NCBI GenBank assembly: GCA_023362775.1
Contig: JALMGJ010000001.1
Location: 67,853,501-67,917,500, forward strand
Direction of reading: 5' to 3'
Length of the DNA stretch: 64,000 nucleotides
Source: Charina bottae
Lineage: Eukaryota > Chordata > Lepidosauria > Squamata > Charinaidae
Shown: in pieces, positions 56,196-64,000 of the stretch
Numbering within the stretch: the stretch's first letter is position 1
Layout of the letters: each line of letters opens with the position of its first letter
The notes under the pieces: model-generated
Seen by the model: only the letters and a program-made list of their open reading frames with translations
What the model was told of the DNA's origin: nothing
Databases searched by the model: none
Made by a program: the position numbers and the translations under genes

Positions 56196-57839
56196 ACCAG
56201 CTGACTTTTCTTCTGTCTGCAGAGAAAAGCAAATATTTTCCTCCCCATTCAGCCCAAAAGTGCAACAGAAATAAGATGAAAATTGTAATAGGTTCTTCTT
56301 GGGAAGTACCACAGAAAAGTAGCATAGGTTTATCTTCCTCTGTTTTAGGGGAGGATTGATTGGACAAAAACCATTTATTTTCAAACGAAATTGAGGATAC
56401 TTTCTAACTCTTATCTCTCAATATTTCTAATTCTTATTTACATTGTGTCTTATTTCTATGGGTATTATAGGTTTCTAAAGGTTTATTTTATAGCTGTTCT
56501 TATATATTTACCTATGTAGTCACTAAGTGTCAACAACAATTTGATGGCATGTAATCAATCAATCAATCAATCAATCAAATTATTATAGTTTCCATAGGTT
56601 TTCTATCCCTGTATCTACAGTTTCTATGAATTTTAAAAAAATATTTTTCTCCTCTCTGCCTTTTTCTTTTATAGGCATGCTGTTGGCAACTCCTTAGAGC
56701 ATCTGCATCTTTTCTAAGGATCATGTGGCCGCGGCTTCTCTCCACGGCTACAGGGCAACCTTGGAAAAGCTGCATTTAGTGCCCACACATTCTCCGAACC
56801 AGCTTTTCCCCTTTAATTCCACAGTGCTGCGTGGCCCTACCTGGCCTGCAGAACCCAGTGTTTCCATACTGACTACAGTTGGACTGCTCTTCTTTTAGCC
56901 AAAATAGAAATGTGGACTACTACCCTCTTAGCAAGCTAATACAACATTTTTCTCGGTATAAGGTTTGTGAACTTATTTACAAGACTGTGTTGGAGATTCT
57001 CTACTTTTTCAGTTTTATTTTTCCGTTTTGTATAATGCTCTGATGCTAGCTAAAGTCTTTGGGCCCTTCTGTTCTCTCATGCCTTTTCCCAAGTCTGTGT
57101 ACATAGCACACTGCTAAAAAATTAAAACAAAGGAGAAAAAAGCAATGCATCAGACACGCAGTGGTTTCAAGATTCCTTTCTTGTAGCAACTTACTGATGC
57201 CAAGGTTCACTTGCATGCATTGAAAAACATAGAGCATTGAATGCATGCTAGTGGCACATAAGAAGCAGCCTCCGACTGAACCAGACTGTTGGTCTGTGTT
57301 GCTAAGTTTTGCCAGTACTGACTGGCAGCGTCTCTCCAGAATTTCAAACAGGAGTTTCTCCAGATTTACAGAAAGTGCTGAATCTTTTCTCCATGCCAGG
57401 CATTTGCTCCAAAATTATCTAGCAACTGGACCCACATTCCTAATGCCTCTTAGCGGAATGATAAAAGGCCCTAATTCCCACTAGTTATGCCATTGTAGGA
57501 AAATGGTAATAAGGGAGAGGCTTTTGCATGAGGAAAGAAAAAATCCATCTGTTTACCTCTTGCTGTATGAGAACAATTTACCAGTTTTTCTAAACTGCTG
57601 TAAATCCTAACCTTATTTTTTCTTAATAAATAACATTGATATTTAAAGCATCTTGCTGATCTTCATGAAGTGACAAATATATTTGCATGAAGTGAGATTT
57701 GCCAGTGAGAACAAATATATGATTTTATAAAATGGAACATATGATAATTTCTTAGCTGTTGGCTCTCTCTGCCTCTATGGCTTGGTACCAAGGTACCTGC
57801 AGGTCTGCCTTCTCCAAATGGAATTGACCTATCTGACCT
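56196..57839. other. intergenic, with (AATC)n at 56552-56578
   Basis: Nothing else recognisable. Confidence 0.5.
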
Positions 57840-58105
57840 GTGTGTCCCTGTAGGTGAGCCCCCATTTCCATGAGGTACATGGGGTGAAGGCTTATAGACA
57901 CTGCTTTTCTGTGGCGGTGCCCATAGTATGTTACAGCCTCTTATTAGAAATCGCCCTCACCCCCATAATTTTGGTCTTCCAACAATTATAAAAGCAGTTG
58001 TTCCAGAGGGCCCATCATGAATGAGGACATCCAAGTTTGTTTGATTGTTGTGAGCTGCCCAGAATTGTTGAGAGTCGGGTAGCATACAAATTTGATAAAT
58101 TATTA
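57840..58105 (+). mobile_element. L2-like LINE 3' end, decayed
   Basis: 'actgcttttctgtggcggtg' corresponds to the L2 C-terminal RRRAFSAIAP region. 'gttgtgagctgcccagaatt' and 'acaaatttgataaattatt' are the tail. Confidence 0.65.
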
Positions 58106-59619
58106 TTATTTGTGGTTATTGTTTTACAACTTATGCATTTGTTTCTTGTCCTACTGTGGATGTTTTAATTTTTATTGCACATCTTTTATTGTGTTCTGAT
58201 TACTATAAACCCCCGAGAGTTCGGTTGATTGCAGTGGTATAAATGCAAAGGAAGATGGGGGTGGGGAGAACCACCACAAGCTGCTGAGGAATGGTAAAAC
58301 TTAAGCAAGAATTGCTGATATTTTGGGTTAGCCACTCAGATGGCTAATCAATCAGATGCTCAGAAAGCAGTTTTTCTGAATGTGGCAAGTCCAGATGCTC
58401 TGAACCTGAACATTTCTTTTGAACTGTCTGCTTAGCAGCAAGTTAATTATGAGGTATTCATGGAAAAGTTTGAGAGGTTCCATATTCCTAAATGTCATGA
58501 GACAGTTGAAAGATATACACTGAGATAAAGATACCAGCCAGATGGAGAAATCTTTGGATCTTTCTTTCTTTCTTTCTTTTTTTCTTTCTGGGTTTAAGAG
58601 CTGCATATTCAACTTACAGTTTGGGAAACTTGAAGAATTCCTCAATTAGAGATAAAATGTGTGGGGTGGTTTGGGCCCTGGCTTACTCAAATAGCTATTA
58701 AAAGATCATAACCTAATAATGAATGGAACAGTGAGGATATATTAAGCTACAGAAATAAAGTAGCAGACATTTCAAACTATTGGGGGGAGGGGCCCAAGAT
58801 AGTAGGTCCAATGGAAAACATTAATAAATGTAAAGTGTGTAAGACTAATAACTTATGCTTGAAAGATAACTTCTAAATCAGTCTGTGTAAATAGAAAAAG
58901 AACCCTAGAAATTATATAATGCTGATATTCAGTCCTCATAATTTCTTAAGTAATTCTTATAACTCTTATGGAAATATCGATCAGGTTCATGCTAATGAGC
59001 TGGAAAAAAGTAGATTCAGTTTCTGATCAATTATGAGAGCAAACAGCTATACCAACAGAAGCTGAAAAGGCCACTGCAAGACAAGGCTGATTTAAGGCCA
59101 GTGAGAAGTCTATATGTTGTCTGTCTTAACTGTAATAGGTAATTATTGAAAAACCATAAAGCAATCATTCTCAATCTTTGAGACATGGGATGATTCATTA
59201 AATTCAGGAAGGGCACTTAACCAGGATATAGATGATTTTGTAAGAGCCCATATGGTATGTTGAAAATGCAGAGATTATCAAATCAAACAGGGACTATATG
59301 AAATGATTTTTTGATCATATATAGCAGGCCTACTGAACATACAGCCTGCAGTTTCATGCAGCCCACCAAGCAGCCTTATGCAGCCTGCCAAAAAGTAGTA
59401 AATTTGCCGTTGCCGCCCTGAAAGTCATGCTGCCAAGTGCCTCCAAACTTCACTGCCACTGCCAGCTCCAGCACTGCTGCCCCTCCACTAGCCACCAAGC
59501 AGCTGAGTGGTGGTATATATAATCTTTGGACTAAAGTTGGAATAGACTTATTTAAATGACATTATTTACTAGATGTGAAGTATTATTCTTATTATCCAAA
59601 AATTTGTGAATTAAATAGT
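58106..59619. other. intergenic, no gene seen
   Basis: A CTTT run lies at 58559-58590. Otherwise nothing is recognisable. Confidence 0.5.
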
Positions 59620-59632
59620 TTCATGATAAGTA

Positions 59633-60331
59633 AGTAAAGGTAAAGGTTCCCCCCGCACATGCTTTCGAGCTGTGGTGCTGGAGAAGACTCTTGAGAGTCC
59701 CTTGGACTGCAAGGAGGTCAAATCAGTCAATCCTAAAGGAAATCAACCCTGACTGCTCATTGGAAGGACAGATGCTGAAGCTGAAGCTCAAATACTTTGG
59801 CCACCTAATGAGAAGAGAGGACTCACTGGAAAAGACCCTGATGCTGGGAAAGACTGAGGGCAAAAGGAGAAGGGGACGGCAGAGGATGAGATGGTTAGAT
59901 AGCATCACCGATGTAATGAACATGAATTTGAGTAAACTCCGAGAGACAGTGGAGGACAGGAAGGCCTGGCGTGCTATGGTCCATGAGGTCACGAAGAGTC
60001 GGACACGACTGAACGACTGAACAACAACAAGTCCAACTCTAGGGGCCGGTGCTCATCTCCGTTTGTTAGCCGAAGAGCCAGCGTTGTCCAAAGACGCTTC
60101 CACGGTCATGTGGCCGCATGACACGCGCGGAACGCTGTTACCTACCCACCGAAGTGGTACTTATTCATCTACTTGCATTTGCATGCTTTCAAATTGCTAG
60201 GTTGGCAAGAGCTGGAACTAGTGCGGGAGCTCACTCCGTCACGCGGGGCTAGGGATTTGAACCTCCGAACTTGCGATCTTCCGATCGACAAGCCTGGCAT
60301 CTTACCCGCTGAGCCACCATGCCCCTTATGC
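59633..60331 (-). mobile_element. Sauria-type SINE split by a BovB 3' fragment
   Basis: The SINE tail lies at 59633-59660, and the rest of the SINE (body and tRNA-like head) at 60031-60325. A 13-bp near-duplication flanks the whole (ttcatgataagta at 59620-59632, ttcatgctaagta at 60332-60344), so the SINE was a complete insertion before it was split. Confidence 0.85.
59661..60030 (+). mobile_element. BovB LINE 3' fragment inside the SINE
   Basis: 370 bp encoding the BovB C-terminus (TARRSNQSILKEINPDC to KSRTRLND) and ending in (AAC)n, of the same lineage as 12431-15628. About 12 bp of the SINE that should lie at the junction are missing, rather than duplicated. Confidence 0.92.
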
Positions 60332-60357
60332 TTCATGCTAAGTAGCTTCATGCTAAG

Positions 60358-60639
60358 TAGGCTGACCATATTTCCTTGAGGCAAAAATGGGCATGCGGGG
60401 GGCGTGCGTGCATGCGTGCGGGGGGGGATGTGTGCGCGCATGTGCGTGGGGGGCAGGGCTGTGCACACGCACATGTGAGTGTGTGGGGTGCATGGGGGGC
60501 GTGGGCGTGGCCGTGCACATGCACGCAGCAACTTTCAAAAACGGGACAAATTGGCTTTTTCTCTTAAAAAGACGGGACGGTCAAGAATTGTTTGAAAAAC
60601 GGGACTGTCCCGTTCAAAACGGGACGTATGGTCAGCCTA
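60358..60639. mobile_element. hAT-like MITE with GT/GC-rich interior
   Basis: Terminal inverted repeats (TAGGCTGACCATA at the left, its complement TATGGTCAGCCTA at the right), 282 bp long. The flanks are atgctaag (60350-60357) and ccgctaag (60640-60647), 6 of 8 identical. Inside, about 60386-60530 is a G-rich, alternating purine-pyrimidine stretch, followed by repeated 'cgggac' motifs. Confidence 0.75.
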
Positions 60640-60699
60640 CCGCTAAGGGTTGTAGAGAAATGCATAGATAACTGTCAGCCCTTCATAGTAGGTCTGGTC

Positions 60700-60783
60700 A
60701 AGAAACTGATATATTGCAAGCCGCCCAGAGTCCCCCGGTTGGGGGAGATGGGCGGTCATATAAATTTAAATAATAAATAAATA
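60700..60783 (+). mobile_element. L2-like LINE 3' tail
   Basis: 'gccgcccagagtcccccgg' is followed by 'gagatgggcggtcatataaa' and (AAT/AAAT)n. Confidence 0.8.
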
Positions 60784-61091
60784 TAGGCTATGATAACAAA
60801 ATCTTGAAAGCCTGACATGGTTTCTCTTTCCTCCCTCTTATACCCAAGTGAGTCAAGGCAGGCCAATCTCGGGGTTCTTTCTCATCCCCTCCTATCTTCC
60901 TAGGCCAAGCTGATGTTTTTCTAATGGCTGCTGTGTAGCTGCTTCCAGACTATCTCCATGCGCTTCTACCCCAACCTTGAAGAAGGTATGCAGGGACAGT
61001 TAAGACAAAATAAGTGGTAACTCAGTCCCTAGAAAGGAGAAGGCATGAGAAAGAAACTCAAAATAACCCAGACTTGAGTTTGTACGGAGTG
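60784..61091. other. intergenic spacer
   Basis: Nothing recognisable. Confidence 0.5.
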
Positions 61092-61102
61092 CTTGTGTGT
61101 GC

Positions 61103-61150
<48 letters not shown>
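61092..61150. repeat. (GT)n microsatellite
   Basis: A near-pure GT run of about 58 bp. Confidence 0.97.
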
Positions 61151-61152
<2 letters not shown>

Positions 61153-61984
61153 GCCGAAGGAAACACTGGCAGGCTATCCAGATTCTGTATATACCTACAA
61201 CAATTAGTAGCATTCCTGGAATCGTTGCCCTGTCCTACCTTGAAGGACTGACAAGGGTAAAATAAAAGTTTTTTTACAAGAAGTGGCATTTCATTAATTG
61301 TTGTAACAATGGGCCTCAGTCTAATTGCCAGGACTTCAAGGCATTTGCTTCTTTTACTGATTTAGGCGTTAAGTCCAGGACAGCCACAGGCAAAAGGGCT
61401 GGTTGATGTAAAGTTATTAAATGTATGCTGCCAAAACCTAAAGAAGCATAGGTATTTGTTTAGCATTATTGAATTATAGGCCAGCCCCAGTGAAACAGGA
61501 TAGCTTTTGGGGGCAGAATTACTTTTTCAGTACAAAGCCTCATCCAGTTAGTGATGTTACATTTTATGTTCAAATGAACAAGGGGAAAAATATATATAAA
61601 GTGGCGCATAAGAAGAAAATGAGGGGCAGTCCATTAGTACAACTGAAAATTAATGATAGACTGAGAATGTATAATGGTAGGTGCTGGGTTAATGAAACAA
61701 AAATTGGTTGCTCCACATTCTTCTGATTTAAGGGTGGTGGTGGTGATGATGACGATGGTGGTGATCATGAATTATATTTCTTATAGCTGCCCCACTTCAA
61801 AAGAGACCGGGCGGATAATAATATTTTGTATAAAAAAAAGAGAGAAAAGGCAGCTTCAATTCTACATTATATTCAGAGTTAAGAACATTCATTGGTAACA
61901 TTGTCATTTGACATGGAGAATGATGAAGGGCCTGGGATTCATTAGTAGGACAGGACACAGGTTTAAGAAAGTCTACATGTAAAT
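61151..61984. other. intergenic, no gene seen
   Basis: A short GGT/GAT-rich run lies at 61733-61765. Confidence 0.5.
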
Positions 61985-62217
61985 GGTGAGAGCCAGTTTG
62001 GTCTAGTGCTTAAGATGCTGGTCTAGGAGTGGCAAAACCTGAGTTCTAGCCCTGCCTCAGGCATGGAAGCCAACTGGCTGATTTGGGGCCAATCTTCTTC
62101 TCTCAGCCCTCTGCGGAAGGCCATGGCAAACCATTTCAGAAAATGTTGCTTAGATAATGGCAGGGACTTGTCCGTGTAATTGACAAGAGTCAAGACTGCC
62201 TGGAAGAGAAAAAGAAA
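61985..62217 (+). mobile_element. tRNA-derived SINE (MIR/CORE-like)
   Basis: 'agccagtttggtctagtgc' is followed by 'gagttctagccctgcctca', 'ggcagggacttgtccgtg' and 'caagagtcaagactgcc'. It matches the copy at 53194-53421 along its length. The flanks acatgtaaa and acacgtaaa may be a decayed duplication. Confidence 0.75.
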
Positions 62218-62821
62218 CACGTAAAAAAACAAACTAAAGCAGCTGTATGGCTATTATTCATGACTCTGTGTGTGTGTGTGGTGTGTCTAGTGCTTTCTAG
62301 TGTGGCAAAAAGAAAGATATAATAATAGTAAGTGTTGCTGTCTCTTTAAGGACTTGGAATTTTGAGTTAGGACAGACTTTGCTGGACATGGGCTATTGGC
62401 TATGGCTGACCCCTTAAAGATGAACTGCTATGAATGGAATATTTACTGCATGGTAATAAATAATATTAACGTTTAAACTCTCCTGTTGATCTTTAGGAAG
62501 AGATAGATTGTATCCATATACGGATAAGTCACAGCTTCTATTTAGTCATAAATGACGTGGCAGAAATCTATTTTTGTGTTCAAAGAATATAAAAAGTCTA
62601 AAAGAATATTATTTTCTCTATAATTAGACTTCTCATTTGGAATATATTCTATTAAGTCATATTTCAGCAATGGGGCCTTGTTAGATTACTGCCCTATAAC
62701 ATTCTTCATGTTTGACAGTGAACTTTGGTGAACCTGAACTGTACTTTTGATAGAACAGAAAATGAATAACCTGCCCTAAATGTAAGGATGGTTTTCATTT
62801 TTACCACTACGTTGTTACAGT
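62218..62821. other. intergenic, no gene seen
   Basis: Nothing recognisable. Confidence 0.5.
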
Positions 62822-62885
62822 ATCTGTATTTTTATTTATTTATTATTAAATTTATATTACCGCCCATCTCCCCCAGCGGGGGTAT
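62822..62885 (-). mobile_element. L2-like LINE 3' tail
   Basis: 'tttatttatttattattaaa' is followed by 'ttaccgcccatctccccca', the complement of the L2 tail. Confidence 0.75.
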
Positions 62886-63420
62886 TATCTTTGTTTCAGG
62901 AAAGCAACTTTCTGGAAATGTTTTTTAGAGAAGAAAGATCAGTAGAGAACAGAAATGTGAAGGATATTTGCTGAACCAGGTTCTGGAGAAAGATATTGTT
63001 GCTTGCTTTCCGTACCATCTTCATGGGTGATGAGTTTGGAAGTGACTTGTTTGTTTATTTGTTTGTTTAAAATATTTCTTGGCCACATTTAAGTGCAAAA
63101 AGAACGATGGACTTTACAAGCAACTAGTTTATATGAATAACCCAGAAAGAAGTCTGCTCTCAGTGTTAGATCAGGTGATCTTTCACTGTAAACAGATGAA
63201 AAAAGTGGGGAAAGTATGTGCAGAAAGGCTTAAGCAGAAAACAGATTTTAGAAATAATTTGAAAAAAATGGGTCAAGAATACCATGGGGATTCATCAAGC
63301 CCACAGATAGATACCCCTTCATATAATCCATATGGGGGCAAATGGGGCTCCCAAGAACAAGTACAAATCTATCACATGAAACCGCAGCATTTTTAGAAGA
63401 ACCTGGAGTTCAGATGGTCC
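62886..63420. other. intergenic, no gene supported
   Basis: A 105-codon plus-strand frame at 63079-63396 is lysine-rich, with no recognisable domain. I do not call it a gene. Confidence 0.45.
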
Positions 63421-63428
63421 TTCTAATC

Positions 63429-63705
63429 CAGGGGTGGGCAACGTCCGGCCCGCAGGCCATATAAGGCCCACGAAAGCTATTGGTCCGGCCCGCGGTGGCG
63501 GGCGCAGCAGGGGCGTGGCGGGTATGGCGGTGGGCGTGGCAGGCGTGGTGGCAGCGGGCACAGCAGCGGGGGTGCAGCGGTGGCAGGCACGGCAGCCCCC
63601 CAGTGTGTGCAATTGGGTCCCGCCCGCAAACCCCACCCCCCGGCCCTCGAATGATGTTATAAATATCAAAATGGCCCTTGGCAGAAAAAAGGTTCCCCAC
63701 CCCTG
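63429..63705. mobile_element. hAT non-autonomous element, complete
   Basis: 277 bp with terminal inverted repeats (CAGGGGTGGGCAACG against CAGGGGTGGGGAACC, 13 of 15). It is flanked by an exact 8-bp duplication ttctaatc (63421-63428 and 63706-63713). Subterminal 'gtccggcccgc' repeats fit hAT/Charlie-type elements. The GC-rich interior has no transposase. Confidence 0.93.
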
Positions 63706-63713
63706 TTCTAATC

Positions 63714-64000
63714 CATGGATATTGCAATATTGCAGCTGAATGACTGGCTATGTAAATGGTATTGAAAGGACAGATTTGGTTTCCTGGACTGCGGCCTGCA
63801 GTAGATGGATGATGAAGACTGGGAGGAATGCATTGAGCGAAAGCATGTCAAACTTGATCAGGATGGCTTTCAACTGTGGAGGTAAGAGATATAAACTCAG
63901 AACAAGAACTTCAGATAACAACTTGTGCATTGCAGGAATGAGAGAGTAACCCACATGAAAAACAGGAATATCAATTTATCTATTTGTTAGTTTTGTTGCC
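63714..64000. other. window end, no gene seen
   Basis: Nothing recognisable. Confidence 0.5.

Noticed and set aside
63079..63396. 105-codon plus-strand frame
   Set aside because: Lysine-rich, no recognisable domain, no splice or promoter support.
63434..63739. Overlapping Gly/Ala/Arg-rich frames on both strands
   Set aside because: They fall in the GC-rich interior of the hAT element and are not conserved coding sequence.

Overview
The window is nuclear DNA from a vertebrate, almost certainly a squamate reptile (lizard or snake). The evidence is the repeat content. There are many BovB-type RTE LINEs, tRNA-derived SINEs whose tails share sequence with BovB (the Sauria SINE pattern), abundant L2/CR1 LINE 3' ends, hAT MITEs, Penelope-like fragments and a chromodomain Ty3/gypsy element. 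I see no prokaryotic gene organisation and no intact host gene. Two minus-strand stretches (about 124-590 and 35549-35917) may be remnants of host coding sequence, but I could not identify them.

Layout. From 1 to 11.3 kb the DNA is AT-rich intergenic sequence with short repeat fragments. A 5'-truncated BovB-like copy lies at 11334-12092. A full-length BovB follows at 12431-15628, with an 8-bp target duplication and an uninterrupted endonuclease/reverse transcriptase frame. An old antisense L2 occupies 16.9-18.6 kb. From 21.1 to 25.7 kb there is a mosaic of broken LINEs: BovB, L1, an older RTE and a Penelope-like GIY-YIG fragment. At 28.95-35.57 kb a second BovB-like lineage is split by a near full-length L2 at about 29.61-34.04 kb, which has a GC-rich 5' end and several lesions. 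A long pyrimidine microsatellite lies at 37.96-38.24 kb and a snap-back Penelope-like insertion at 39344-39669. A young chromodomain gypsy element (44389-50287, minus strand) has 357-bp LTRs that differ at one position. The rest, 50.3-64 kb, is intergenic sequence with SINEs, CR1/L2 ends, MITEs and microsatellites.

The most informative element is the gypsy copy. Its primer-binding site is not an obvious tRNA complement. Instead it is a 12-nt perfect complement of a segment inside its own LTR, which is the signature of Tf1/sushi-type self-priming. This predicts the transcription start and the R boundary. Despite almost identical LTRs, its integrase has a stop codon and a substituted catalytic residue, so this copy is probably non-autonomous. 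The BovB at 12.4-15.6 kb is the best candidate for a recently active LINE in the window.
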